Made by a program: the position numbers and the translations under genes. The notes beneath the pieces were generated by a model, which was not told where the DNA came from, ran no database searches, and saw only the letters and a program-made list of their open reading frames with translations. This document shows positions 34,009 to 42,624 of a stretch of 49,310 nucleotides of DNA, piece after piece. Numbering within the stretch: the first letter of the stretch is position 1; each line of letters begins with the position of its first letter. Location: NCBI GenBank assembly GCA_010912705.1, contig POWB01000017.1, forward strand, positions 1-49,310, in the 5' to 3' direction. Origin of the DNA: Halochromatium sp. Its GTDB lineage: Bacteria; Pseudomonadota; Gammaproteobacteria; Chromatiales; Chromatiaceae.

Positions 34009-34323
34009 ATGGAGATCAATCAGGTCGTTGGCACGCTTTACTGTACTCAGCGGATCGAGGGGCTAAAGCACTGCAGCCTGCAGATCTTGAAGGATCGCAA
34101 AGGCAAGCTGCTGGTGGCCACTGATCCGGTCGGCGTGCGGCCGGGGAATTGGGTGTTTACGGTAAGCGGCTCTGCGGGGCGGCTTGCGATGGATGATCCG
34201 AAGACCATGACCGATCTGGCGATCGGCGGCATCATCGATGTCTGGCAGCCGGAGCAGGTGGCGAAGCCAGTCTCTAGCAGTGGCGACGAGCAGCCGATGG
34301 AGCTCAAGGATCAGGCGGCCTAG
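34009..34323 (+). CDS. csoS4B: carboxysome vertex pentamer CsoS4B
   Basis: Second BMC-P paralogue (104 residues from the ATG at 34009): MEINQVVGTLYCTQRIEGLKH, DPVGVRPGNWVFTVSGSAGR, LAIGGIIDVWQPEQ. It is longer than CsoS4A by a polar C-terminal tail of about 20 residues. It follows csoS4A after 10 bp and precedes the csoS1 set by 66 bp with a good ribosome site there (ACGGAGA). Confidence 0.96.
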   Translation: MEINQVVGTLYCTQRIEGLKHCSLQILKDRKGKLLVATDPVGVRPGNWVFTVSGSAGRLAMDDPKTMTDLAIGGIIDVWQPEQVAKPVSSSGDEQPMELKDQAA

Positions 34324-34389
34324 GCTCGGCCAGTTAACCTTCAACCGCGACCGAAGCGGCGTAAAAAGTCTTTAACGGAGACGACAGAA

Positions 34390-34713
34390 ATGGCAGGCGA
34401 AAGATTTGGCATTGCGCTGGGCATGATCGAGACCCGAGGTCTAGTGCCGGCGATCGAGGCCGCGGATGCGATGGCAAAGGCTGCCGAGGTCAGGCTGATC
34501 GGACGCGAGTTCGTCGGCGGTGGCTATGTGACCGTGCTGGTGCGCGGTGAGACCGGCGCCGTCAATGCGGCCGTGCGTGCGGGTGCCGATGCCTGCGAGC
34601 GGGTCGGTGATGGCTTGGTGGCCGCACACATCATTGCCCGCCCGCATCGCGAGGTCGAGCCGGTACTCGAGGGCACTGGCGATGGGTTTAAGCCTGGGCA
34701 GCCCGGCCGCTGA
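34390..34713 (+). CDS. csoS1C: carboxysome shell hexamer CsoS1, first copy
   Basis: BMC-H shell protein that tiles the flat facets and lets bicarbonate and RuBP pass through its central pore. The 107-residue sequence keeps GIALGMIETRGLVPAIEAAD, REFVGGGYVTVLVRGETGAV (pore loop FVGGG) and RAGADACERVGDGLVAAHII. It differs from the other two copies in its N-terminus (MAGERF) and in a longer, different tail (EGTGDGFKPGQPGR). Paralogue letter assigned by order only. Confidence 0.93.
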   Translation: MAGERFGIALGMIETRGLVPAIEAADAMAKAAEVRLIGREFVGGGYVTVLVRGETGAVNAAVRAGADACERVGDGLVAAHIIARPHREVEPVLEGTGDGFKPGQPGR

Positions 34714-34782
34714 GCGTTTACGCCCGGCCGAGAGGCTCGATAGCAACGATTTCAAAGACAGTAGACAGACGGAGAAAGACAG

Positions 34783-35088
34783 ATGGCGAACGAGACCATG
34801 GGTATTGCGCTTGGCATGATCGAGACGCGTGGGCTAGTGCCGGCGATCGAGGCCGCGGATACGATGACAAAGGCCGCTGAGGTGCGAATGATCGGCCGTG
34901 AGTTCGTCGGTGGTGGCTACGTGACCGTGCTGGTGCGGGGCGAGACCGGTGCCGTCAATGCTGCCGTCCGTGCCGGTGCAGATGCCTGCGAGCGCGTTGG
35001 TGACGGTCTGGTGGCGGCGCACATCATCGCCCGCCCACACCGTGAGGTGGAGCCGGTTCTGCCAACCGGTAGCAGCTCGGCGGACTGA
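34783..35088 (+). CDS. csoS1A: carboxysome shell hexamer CsoS1, second copy
   Basis: BMC-H protein of 101 residues, starting MANETMGIALGMIETRGL. It differs from the third copy at about five positions (T for A and M for L in the first helix region, and SSS for GGA at the tail). Same pore loop FVGGG. Ribosome site GACGGAGA nine bases upstream. Near identity of copies two and three suggests gene conversion or a late duplication. Confidence 0.94.
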   Translation: MANETMGIALGMIETRGLVPAIEAADTMTKAAEVRMIGREFVGGGYVTVLVRGETGAVNAAVRAGADACERVGDGLVAAHIIARPHREVEPVLPTGSSSAD

Positions 35089-35145
35089 GCGAGCGCGTCG
35101 CCACCTCGGCAACCGATCTCGCCTTTGCGCGGCTAATTGGGCCTG

Positions 35146-35210
35146 GGTCCAGCCTCTAGGCTGGTCCTCTAGCACATTTGACACGATCGCGAAACGGGCC
35201 ATCTAGGCCC
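35146..35210 (+). promoter_or_regulatory. two hairpins between csoS1 copies 2 and 3
   Basis: In the 148-bp spacer, CCAGCC-TCTA-GGCTGG (core of 35146-35167, extended by GG/CC beyond a T-T mismatch) and GGGCC-ATCTA-GGCCC (35196-35210) can form two stable stem-loops. Neither is followed by a U-run. They may be RNA-processing or partial-termination elements that set the level of the last shell gene and the genes behind it. Confidence 0.45.
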
Positions 35211-35236
35211 TGCGCGTCAACACTGGGAGAAGTTCG

Positions 35237-35542
35237 ATGGCAAACGAGACGATGGGCATTGCCCTCGGAATGATCGAGACGCGCGGCCTGGTGCCGGCGA
35301 TCGAGGCTGCTGATGCGATGACCAAGGCCGCAGAGGTTCGGCTGATTGGTCGTGAGTTCGTCGGTGGTGGCTACGTGACCGTGCTGGTGCGCGGCGAGAC
35401 CGGTGCGGTGAACGCGGCGGTGCGCGCTGGTGCCGATGCCTGCGAGCGGGTTGGTGACGGTCTAGTGGCCGCCCACATTATCGCTCGTCCTCATCGCGAG
35501 GTTGAGCCAGTCTTGCCGACCGGTGGTGGCGCGGCTGACTGA
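35237..35542 (+). CDS. csoS1B: carboxysome shell hexamer CsoS1, third copy
   Basis: BMC-H protein of 101 residues nearly identical to the second copy. Start is fixed by CTGGGAGAAGTTCG just upstream. Ends LPTGGGAAD. The ferritin-like gene begins 8 bp after its stop, so they are likely co-transcribed. Confidence 0.94.
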   Translation: MANETMGIALGMIETRGLVPAIEAADAMTKAAEVRLIGREFVGGGYVTVLVRGETGAVNAAVRAGADACERVGDGLVAAHIIARPHREVEPVLPTGGGAAD

Positions 35543-35550
35543 TTCGACGC

Positions 35551-36024
35551 ATGCGTCACGCAACCGTTCATCCGCGTACGCTCGGCTACCTCGGCCGAGC
35601 CTTGAGCCTTGAGTATTCTGCTGTCCAGCAGTACATGACGCAGGCAGCACTGACTGAGGCTTGGGGTCTGAACGAGGCGGCCGATCGTTTTCGCCGCGAA
35701 ACCGTCGAGGAAATGCAGCATGCGGAGCGCTTAGTCAAGCGCATGCTTGGCCTTGGCGTATCGCCGAATGCATCACAATTGCGTCCGGCAAGCGTGGCTC
35801 GAAGCCTAGTCGACCTGCTGCGTCAGGACTCAGTGCTTGAGGCCGAGATCGTCGCCCTCTATGACGAGGCGACGCGCTTCTGCCGACGCGTCGGCGACCA
35901 TGAGAATGCCGAGTTCTTCAACGGTCTGTTGCAGGATGAGCTGCATCATGCCGCTGAGATCGAAACCTGGCTCGAGGCACTTGGGGTGCCCCGGCACCAG
36001 CCTGATGAGCGGGCTTACTTCTAA
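35551..36024 (+). CDS. carboxysome-associated ferritin-like di-iron protein
   Basis: A 157-residue four-helix protein of the bacterioferritin/rubrerythrin type often found in alpha-carboxysome operons. Carboxylate and histidine ligands follow the pattern: LEYSAVQQYMTQA (Glu, helix 1), EEMQHAERLVKRM (E-x-x-H), LEAEIVALYDEATRFC (Glu, helix 3) and QDELHHAAEIETWL (E-x-x-H, helix 4). No heme-ligand methionine can be assigned safely. Its role in carboxysomes is not settled. It overlaps the next gene by one base (TAATG). Confidence 0.85.
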   Translation: MRHATVHPRTLGYLGRALSLEYSAVQQYMTQAALTEAWGLNEAADRFRRETVEEMQHAERLVKRMLGLGVSPNASQLRPASVARSLVDLLRQDSVLEAEIVALYDEATRFCRRVGDHENAEFFNGLLQDELHHAAEIETWLEALGVPRHQPDERAYF

Positions 36025-36317
36025 TGTCAGCCGTCATGGGTGAGACCGGTGGTCATCCCTGGCGCGAGCGGGCTCGACCATTGCGGCTCGAACGGCGTGT
36101 TGAGTTCAGCGATTACGAGGCACTTCGGACCTTCCTCGACCGGGTTGCGGAGCTTTCCGAATCGACCGATCTCTATCCTAACCAGAGCTTCGGTCGTACC
36201 TATGTGAACTTGACCCTTTTTGCCGAAGAGGGTGCTGAGCAGATCGAAGCGCGACTGCAAACCTTTGCGCAGCAAGTTGATGCATTGCTCGATGTCCCGA
36301 GTGATGGGGAGCGTTGA
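36024..36317 (+). CDS. acRAF-like pterin-dehydratase-fold protein
   Basis: A 97-residue PCD-fold protein. ERRVEFSDYEALRTFLDRVAELSE and FGRTYVNLTLFAEEGAEQIEARLQTFAQQVD follow the fold, but the catalytic HH pair of pterin-4a-carbinolamine dehydratases is absent (LYPNQSFGRTY in its place). Such inactive PCD-like proteins in cso operons act as RuBisCO assembly factors (acRAF). Location at the end of the shell genes fits. Translation is coupled to the ferritin-like gene by a one-base overlap. Confidence 0.8.
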   Translation: MSAVMGETGGHPWRERARPLRLERRVEFSDYEALRTFLDRVAELSESTDLYPNQSFGRTYVNLTLFAEEGAEQIEARLQTFAQQVDALLDVPSDGER

Positions 36318-36396
36318 TGGGTAGCCTAGCGCCTTCAAGTCTTGCCCCCTTGCTCAAAGCGGGTTGACGCCTCTTGATTCCGTTGGAGGATGGATA

Positions 36397-36651
36397 ATGA
36401 GCGAAGAAACGAACGTATCTGCGCCCGTTGAGGCGCCAGCGCCGGCAGCGAGCGTAACGACCCCTGGCTCGACTACGCGCAAAAAGGCGCCGGCCAAGGT
36501 GGCAGCTGCTACGCGGCGTGCGCGACAGCGTTCGTCTACAAGTGCCTCGCAGCCGGTTTTCGGCAGCGCGGCCTTAGCGAGCTGCTCGCGGGCGCAGAAT
36601 CCCTCCCTGGATGATCCGTTCCAAAGTGGGCAACGGATCTGGCCGGACTAA
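36397..36651 (+). CDS. small disordered protein, McdB-like
   Basis: An 84-residue protein from the ATG at 36397 (GGAGG seven bases before), in the cso operon direction. The first 50 residues are Ala/Pro/Thr/Lys-rich and disordered (APVEAPAPAASVTTPGS, then KKAPAKVAAATRRARQR). The tail NPSLDDPFQSGQRIWPD puts a tryptophan three residues from the end. Alpha-carboxysome McdB proteins are small, disordered and carry an invariant C-terminal tryptophan, so this is a strong candidate for the adaptor that spaces carboxysomes. Its usual partner McdA (a ParA-type ATPase) is not adjacent or elsewhere in the window. Confidence 0.6.
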   Translation: MSEETNVSAPVEAPAPAASVTTPGSTTRKKAPAKVAAATRRARQRSSTSASQPVFGSAALASCSRAQNPSLDDPFQSGQRIWPD

Positions 36652-36747
36652 TCCTCTTCACCACCTCTTTACGAGCTGAACTAGGCTCAGCGATGAGTCG
36701 GCAAGCTGATCTTGGCGCCTTAGCTGCTGAGCTAGGGAGCCGCTCGC

Positions 36748-37842
36748 ATGGCTGGACGTAAGCCGAAGGGTGTGCCTGCTGGAAGCAGCCGACATAGCGC
36801 GATGCCGCAAATCCCGACTACAGATGTCATCGATACTCGGACTAGCACCGGTGGAAACGGCTCGGATTACCTGATTCGCCACACCACCTTGCGTCAACTG
36901 CAACTGCTTGAGGCCATCGTCAGGCTCGGCAGCTTTACCCGCGCCGCCGAAGAACTCTTCCTGACCCAGCCGACGGTCTCGATGCAGATCAAGAAGCTCT
37001 CCGAGGCGATCGGCGCGCCGCTGTTCCGGCATGTCGGCCGCACCATTGAGCCGACTGACGCGGGACGTGAGGTGCACGCGGCCTGTCGTGACATTCTTGC
37101 CACGCTCTCTAACCTAGAAATCAAGCTCGCCGATCTCAAGGGTCTCAAGCGTGGTCGCTTGCGACTTGGGGTGCTGACAACGGCCAAGTATGTCGCCCCT
37201 GAGATCCTCGGCGCTTTCTGCCAGGTCTATCCAGGGATCGATGTGTCGCTGAAGGTGACCAATCGAGAGCACATCCTCGAGCGATTGACTGGACATGACG
37301 ACGACCTCTATGTGATGGGGCAGCCGCGCGAGACCAATGATCAGGTCCAGACAATCCCCTTTGCCCCCAACCCTTTGGTGATGGTTGCAAGCGTTGATCA
37401 TCCATTAGCCGGTCAACGCTCGATTCCACTTAGCGCATTGGCTGAAGAGAGCTTCATCCTGCGCGAATCAGGCTCTGGAATTCGTGACGCGGTGCTTGCG
37501 CAGTTCGCCGCTGGTGGCCTAGTCCCGCGGGTGCGGATGCAGCTGGGGAGCAATGAGGCGATCAAACGTGCGATCGTCGGCGGACTTGGCATCGCCGCCT
37601 TATCGCTGCACTCGCTGACGCTTGAGAGTGCCGGTGGACGCCTTGCGCTGCTCGATGTTGAAGGCTTTCCGATCATTCGGCGTTGGCATCTGGTCTATTC
37701 TCGCTCGCGTGAGCTGTCACTGGTCGCACGCACCTTTCTCGATTTCGCGATCGACTACGAGCCTGAAATCCGCGCCCGGCTGGCCGAGGCGGAGGCCAAT
37801 TTTGCCCGTGTTCGAGACAGTCTTATCGCACAATCATCTTGA
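36748..37842 (+). CDS. cbbR: LysR-family regulator, CbbR-type
   Basis: Regulator of Calvin-cycle genes that senses metabolites such as RuBP or NADPH in studied species. The HTH domain is typical: TLRQLQLLEAIVRLGSFTRAAEELFLTQPTVSMQIKKLSEAIG. The effector domain follows from about 135 (RLRLGVLTTAKYVAPEILGAF, characteristic of CbbR). It has about 44 extra residues before the HTH, with ATG at 36748 preceded by AGGGAG; no internal ATG close to the HTH is available. It lies at the end of the cso operon on the same strand, whereas cbbR is most often divergent and upstream of cbbL. Confidence 0.88.
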   Translation: MAGRKPKGVPAGSSRHSAMPQIPTTDVIDTRTSTGGNGSDYLIRHTTLRQLQLLEAIVRLGSFTRAAEELFLTQPTVSMQIKKLSEAIGAPLFRHVGRTIEPTDAGREVHAACRDILATLSNLEIKLADLKGLKRGRLRLGVLTTAKYVAPEILGAFCQVYPGIDVSLKVTNREHILERLTGHDDDLYVMGQPRETNDQVQTIPFAPNPLVMVASVDHPLAGQRSIPLSALAEESFILRESGSGIRDAVLAQFAAGGLVPRVRMQLGSNEAIKRAIVGGLGIAALSLHSLTLESAGGRLALLDVEGFPIIRRWHLVYSRSRELSLVARTFLDFAIDYEPEIRARLAEAEANFARVRDSLIAQSS

Positions 37843-37890
37843 CCTCTGTCGGGCAGCCGGCAGGCGGCTCCTTTTCAGGCTTTCCAGCGT

Positions 37891-39072
37891 ATGTCTAAGC
37901 AGCATCGGTCGGTGGATCAGTATCCCTATCCCGTTTCGCGGATTGGCATCATTGGGGGTGGCCAGCTTGGGCGCATGCTGGTCAAGTCGGCGAAGCGTTT
38001 GGGCTGTACCTGCGTCGTCCTTGATCCAACGCCGGGCTCGCCGGCGGGTCAGGTCTCCGGGCATCAGATCCTTGCCGATTCGCATGATCCGGATGCCTTG
38101 CAACTGCTCGCGGCGCAGGTCGATGTCATCACCTTTGACATCGAGGATATCGATGCTGAGATGCTGGCGACGATCGCCGCTGCTGGTCATCAGATTCTGC
38201 CGTCACCGAGCCTGTTGAGCGAGATCCAGGACAAGCTGCGCCAAAAACAGCGGCTCACCAGGCTCGGCATTCCGACCGCCGAGTTTGTTGAGGTCGACCC
38301 AGCCGACACCGAGCAGTTCGCGCGCTTCGGCTATCCGCTGGTGCAGAAGGCGCGCCGTGGTGGCTACGATGGCCGGGGTGTGGTAGTGATGCATTCGGCG
38401 GCGGATGCCAAGCAAAGGCTGCCCGTGCCCTCGCTGATCGAGCGTTTCATTCCGGCAGCGAAAGAGCTAGCGGTGATTGTGGTACGCGCTCAGGATGCTG
38501 AGGTGCGCAGCTATGAGCCGGTGGAGATGTGTTTTCGCGCCGGCGAGAATATCCTCGATATGTTGCTGGCACCGGCACGGATACCAGTAGAGACGGCGGC
38601 TGCCGCGCGACGCCTGGCCATTGAGACGGTGACGGGGCTAGATGGTGTCGGCATCTTCGGCATCGAGCTATTCCTGACTGAAGAGGGCGAGCTGCTGGTC
38701 AACGAGGTCGCGCCTCGCACCCACAACTCGGGCCATTACACCATTGAGGCCTGTATCACCGATCAATTCGAGCAGCATCTGCGGGCGATCACCGGGCTTC
38801 CCCTAGGGGCGACCGATCAATTGATACCGGCGGCGATGATCAATCTACTCGGCGCGCCGGGTGAATCCGGGCCACCAGTGATCCGTGGTCTGCGCGCCGC
38901 GCTCGCAATCCCCGGCGTTTCGGTACACTTCTATGGCAAGGCAGACACCCGGCCATTCCGGAAGATGGGGCATGTGACCGTGCTGGATGCCGACATCGAA
39001 GCAGCGCGGCGTAAGGCTGAGCAGGTGCGCGCATTGATTGAGATCGGAAGTAAGACGGAGTCATCGGCATGA
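37891..39072 (+). CDS. purK: N5-carboxyaminoimidazole ribonucleotide synthetase
   Basis: Purine synthesis, ATP-dependent addition of bicarbonate to AIR. A 393-residue ATP-grasp protein: [21 protein letters not shown] at the N-terminus, [15 protein letters not shown] in the ATP-grasp core, and [18 protein letters not shown] near the end, all standard PurK. It overlaps purE by four bases (ATGA). ATG at 37891 is in good context after TTTCCAGCGT. Confidence 0.96.
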   Translation: MSKQHRSVDQYPYPVSRIGIIGGGQLGRMLVKSAKRLGCTCVVLDPTPGSPAGQVSGHQILADSHDPDALQLLAAQVDVITFDIEDIDAEMLATIAAAGHQILPSPSLLSEIQDKLRQKQRLTRLGIPTAEFVEVDPADTEQFARFGYPLVQKARRGGYDGRGVVVMHSAADAKQRLPVPSLIERFIPAAKELAVIVVRAQDAEVRSYEPVEMCFRAGENILDMLLAPARIPVETAAAARRLAIETVTGLDGVGIFGIELFLTEEGELLVNEVAPRTHNSGHYTIEACITDQFEQHLRAITGLPLGATDQLIPAAMINLLGAPGESGPPVIRGLRAALAIPGVSVHFYGKADTRPFRKMGHVTVLDADIEAARRKAEQVRALIEIGSKTESSA

Positions 39073-39608
39073 GTGAAGGCAATCCACGGGTTGGTGTCAT
39101 CATGGGCAGCGATTCTGATCTGCCGGTGATGCAGGCCGCGGCTGAGGTGCTTGAAGCGCTTGGGGTGCCTTATGAGCTGAGCATCGTCTCCGCGCATCGA
39201 ACCCCGAAGCGCCTTTACAGCTATGCCGAGCAGGCGGCTGAGCGTGGGCTGGCGGTGATCATTGCTGGCGCTGGCGGTGCTGCCCATCTGCCCGGCATGG
39301 TGGCCGCCATCACGCCATTGCCGGTGATTGGGGTGCCGGTCAAATCGTCGGCACTCTCCGGCGAGGACTCGCTGCTGTCGATCGTGCAGATGCCGGCTGG
39401 GGTTCCAGTGGCCACGGTTGCGATCAATGGCGCCAAGAATGCCGGCCTCTTGGCCGCGCAGATCCTGGGTGCGACCGACCTCGAGCTGCGCCAACGTATT
39501 CAACAGTTCAAGGATGCGCTCGAGGCGGAAGTGCTGGCCAAGGCTGAGCGTCTTGAGGCCGGTGAGATCACTGCTGAGACCGTCATCGCCGCACGCGGGC
39601 AGCGATAA
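39069..39608 (+). CDS. purE: N5-CAIR mutase
   Basis: Converts N5-CAIR to CAIR, the step after PurK. The 179-residue protein has [37 protein letters not shown] and [18 protein letters not shown], with [25 protein letters not shown], all signature parts of class I PurE. Translation is coupled to purK. Confidence 0.97.
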   Translation: MSEGNPRVGVIMGSDSDLPVMQAAAEVLEALGVPYELSIVSAHRTPKRLYSYAEQAAERGLAVIIAGAGGAAHLPGMVAAITPLPVIGVPVKSSALSGEDSLLSIVQMPAGVPVATVAINGAKNAGLLAAQILGATDLELRQRIQQFKDALEAEVLAKAERLEAGEITAETVIAARGQR

Positions 39609-39703
39609 ACCGATTCAGGTTGATTGCTGGAACGAGCGCAAGGGACTGTCAGCGTCCAGTATTCTGTTGATACCCGCAGTGCATCGCCGTTGAGGAGCAA
39701 ATA

Positions 39704-40741
39704 ATGGATATAGCCGAGCTACTTGCCTTTGGCGTTAAGAATAATGCCTCTGATCTCCATCTCTCAGCCGGTCTGCCGCCGATGATCCGCGTTGATGGCG
39801 ACATGCGTCGAATCAACGTGCCTGCGCTTGAGCATCGCGCCGTGCATACGCTGATCTATGACATCATGAACGATAAGCAGCGTAAGGACTACGAGGAGTT
39901 CCTCGAGACCGACTTCTCGTTCGAGATTCCCGGCGTTGCCCGTTTTCGCGTCAATGCCTACAACCAGAAGCGCGGTGCTGCAGCGGTCTTCCGCACCATC
40001 CCCTCTAAGGTTTTGACGCTTGATGATCTCAAGGCCCCCGAGATCTTCAAGCGTATCGTTGACGTGCCACGTGGCCTGGTCTTGGTGACCGGGCCAACTG
40101 GCTCGGGTAAATCGACTACGCTCGCGGCGATGGTCGACTATGTGAACGACAAGGAATATGGTCACATTCTGACGATTGAGGATCCGATCGAGTTCGTCCA
40201 CGTCAGCAAGCGCTGCCTGATCAATCAGCGCGAGGTGCACCGCGACACCCTCGGCTTCAGCGAGGCGCTCCGTTCGGCCCTGCGCCAAGACCCGGACATC
40301 ATCCTGGTCGGCGAGATGCGCGACCTGGAGACCATTCGCCTGGCGCTGACCGCCGCTGAGACTGGCCATCTGGTCTTCGGTACCCTGCACACCAGCTCGG
40401 CGGCCAAGACCATCGACCGTATCGTCGATGTCTTTCCCGCCGCTGAGAAGACCATGGTGCGCTCGATGCTGTCGGAATCCTTACGCTCGGTAATCTCGCA
40501 GACGCTGCTGAAGAAGACCGGCGGCGGCCGCATCGCCGCCCACGAGATCATGATCGGCACCCCGGCGATTCGTAACCTGATCCGCGAGGATAAGATCGCG
40601 CAGATGTATTCCTCGATCCAGACTGGCCAGGCGCATGGCATGCAGACGCTAGATCAGAACTTGAGTGAATTGCTCAAGCGTGGGCTGATCTCAAAGGCGG
40701 ATGCGCGGAGCAAGGCGCAGAATAAGGAGACCTTTCAGTAG
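39704..40741 (+). CDS. pilT: type IV pilus retraction ATPase
   Basis: Hexameric cytoplasmic motor that pulls pili back for twitching. At 345 residues it has the usual PilT length. Walker A is GPTGSGKSTTLAAM, the Asp box LTIEDPIEFVH, Walker B DPDIILVGEMRDLET, the His box TGHLVFGTLHT and the C-terminal AIRNLIREDK that in PilT supports retraction. ATG follows GAGGAGCAAATA. A PilU partner is not downstream in this window; an extragenic palindrome follows instead. Confidence 0.95.
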   Translation: MDIAELLAFGVKNNASDLHLSAGLPPMIRVDGDMRRINVPALEHRAVHTLIYDIMNDKQRKDYEEFLETDFSFEIPGVARFRVNAYNQKRGAAAVFRTIPSKVLTLDDLKAPEIFKRIVDVPRGLVLVTGPTGSGKSTTLAAMVDYVNDKEYGHILTIEDPIEFVHVSKRCLINQREVHRDTLGFSEALRSALRQDPDIILVGEMRDLETIRLALTAAETGHLVFGTLHTSSAAKTIDRIVDVFPAAEKTMVRSMLSESLRSVISQTLLKKTGGGRIAAHEIMIGTPAIRNLIREDKIAQMYSSIQTGQAHGMQTLDQNLSELLKRGLISKADARSKAQNKETFQ

Positions 40742-40752
40742 GTGAGGATGGG

Positions 40753-40848
40753 AACCACAGATGGACACAGATAAACACAGATGAGGATAGATTGACGTCG
40801 GTGGTAGGAGATGGAGAAATCTGTGTGAATCTGTGTCTATCTGTGGTT
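40753..40848. repeat. long imperfect palindrome after pilT
   Basis: Arms of 30 bp (40753-40782 starting AACCACAGATGGACACAG, and 40819-40848 ending CTATCTGTGGTT) are complementary at 27 of 30 positions around a 36-bp loop. Inside each arm the unit CACAGAT repeats three times. It would form a strong stem-loop in RNA or DNA and could end pilT transcription. The CCACAGAT-GACACAGAT motif looks like a dispersed extragenic repeat family rather than a gene-specific site. Confidence 0.75.
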
Positions 40849-40972
40849 TTTGTGGGGCTTACGAGTGCTGGCCTTATCAAGCCTAAGCTGTTTGATGCGC
40901 CATGCTTGGTCTGTAATGATCCGGAATCTCTCGCGATTCATCTTCTTGGGTGGCACAGCGCCATAATGCGCG

Positions 40973-41302
40973 TTAGTCGCTGTGATGCGGCTGACGCATG
41001 AAGGTCACCTCGAACGCCTTGCAGGCGCGGTGCTCTTGTGAGCGATTGGCGAAGGCAAAGGCGTCATTCATCTCATAGGGTTGAAAGATGTCGAGCCCAC
41101 GGTCGAGCATAATCTTCCAGCCCTGATTGGTGAGGATGTGTCGCGCATGGATGGTCCGGGTCATATCGAATTCCCAACTGAAACACAGTCCGATCGCCGC
41201 GGCTGATGACTGCATCTTCGCGAAGTTGTCTCGCTGCTGATCGCCTTTGAGTTCATCTTCGATGGTGATCAGGTGCACCGCGACCTCTTCGTCAGCGAGG
41301 CG
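40973..41302 (-). pseudogene. MIT_C (PLD-like) domain protein, N-terminally truncated
   Basis: The minus-strand frame reads EVAVHLITIEDELKGDQQ, then DMTRTIHARHILTNQGWKIM and LDRGLDIFQPYEMNDAF. This resembles the PLD-like C-terminal domain of MITD1-type proteins (MIT_C), in which His/Arg and the GW..xRGLDxFQ segment are conserved. In bacteria this domain is usually at the end of a larger protein, often with an AAA-type ATPase; here the frame closes upstream at about 41303, and more coding-like but frame-broken sequence continues to about 41480 (FIRKFFRSAEHVKSILL in another frame). The decayed transposase begins just beyond. Confidence 0.4.
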
Positions 41303-41520
41303 CTATGAGGGCCCAGCGCTGGCGACGCAACAGGATGCTCTTGACATGCTCGGCGCTGCGAAAGAATTTGCGGATGAACTATGCACGCTCGACTTTGGCC
41401 ATTTTGCTGAGCGGGTTCGTGGCCGGCGAGCGGGACAGTCGGAGGCCGCATGGTTGGCAGCAGCGTGAGAAGGTCGGTATCGTCTGATATCGACCAAAAC
41501 ACCACAGTGTGCCGCCCATG

Positions 41521-42560
41521 CTCACCCTGCCATTGACCATTGTAGCCGTCTTAGAGCCGTTTGCCGTGCTGTTTACCCGTCCGACCTGTGCGCATGCGCA
41601 GGTGCTGATGATCGGCACCCTACTCGCGCAGGGGCAGCGCACGGTAACCGCTGCCCTGCGCGCGATAGGGCGCTCGGGCGAGCGGCACTTCTAGCGCTAT
41701 CATCGGGCGCTCAACCGCGCGCGCTGGTCAGGACTGCGCGGCGCGCAGATCTTGCTGGGGCTGTCGCTGACTTTGCTGCCCCGCAGCTTTGTCATGGTGG
41801 TCGACGAGACCCTGGAGCGGCGGTTCGGGCTGCGCATCCGAGCTTGGAATGCCTGACCAACCAAACCACGCTGGTCAGTCGCCTGCGCCTGGATGCGCGG
41901 CTGTTTGGGTTTCCCGAGCCGGTGCCGGCCGTACGGCGCGGGCGCAAGCCCCAGAAAGGCGCGCGCCTGACCAAGCTGGCCAACTGCATCGAGGAAGCGC
42001 GCACCCAGGGCGAGGCGGTGACCGTCTCTTGGTACCGGGGCCGGGGCCAACGCAAAACGCTGCGCGTGCTCAGCGGCGCGGCCCTCTGGCACACGCCCGG
42101 CATCACCCCACTGCCGATTCGCTGGGTCTTGGTGGTCGATCCCGAGGGGCGTCTGCCGGCCTAAGCCTTCTTCACCACTGCACTCACCATGACCCCGGCA
42201 CGGGTCATCGAGCTGTTCGTCTGGCGGTGGTCGCTGGAGGAGACCCGTCGCCATCTCGGCGTAGAGACCCAGCATCAGTGGAGCGATCTGGCCATCGCCC
42301 GCACCACGCCGGTGTTCATGGCCCTGTTCTCGCTGGTCTGTCTGATGGTGCATCGCTGGCGTGAGCACTGGCCAACACTGGCGCGCACAAGCGCCTGGTA
42401 CCTCAAGCCCGAGGCGACCTTCTCCGATTGCTTGGCCTTGGTCCGGCGCCGGATTTGGGGCGAAACCTATTTCGACAACTCAGCCAGCGAGCAAGACCCT
42501 GTCCAGCTATCACGCCAGCGCCTGGAGCGCTTGCTCGATCAGCTTGCCGCGATGGCCTGA
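41521..42560 (+). mobile_element. decayed DDE-superfamily transposase
   Basis: Three frame segments make up one broken transposase of the DDE_5/IS701-like type. 41521-41691 reads LFTRPTCAHAQVLMIGTLLAQGQRTVTAALRAIGRSGERHF and meets TAG; after it RYHRALNRARWSGLRGAQIL and FVMVVDETLERRFG (first catalytic Asp) continue to a stop near 41853. 41859-42164 gives RLRLDARLFGFPEPVPAVRRGRK and IRWVLVVDPEG (second Asp). 42189-42560 gives ELFVWRWSLEETRRHLGVETQHQWSD (catalytic Glu region) to the C-terminus. Stops and frameshifts make it inactive. I did not find convincing terminal inverted repeats. It seems to have cut the MIT_C gene on its left. Confidence 0.8.
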
Positions 42561-42624
42561 TGGGCCGAAAAGTCCCAAAGTCGAGTTGAGCTTTAGCATA
42601 AAGCTGTGCACAATATGGGCCTAA

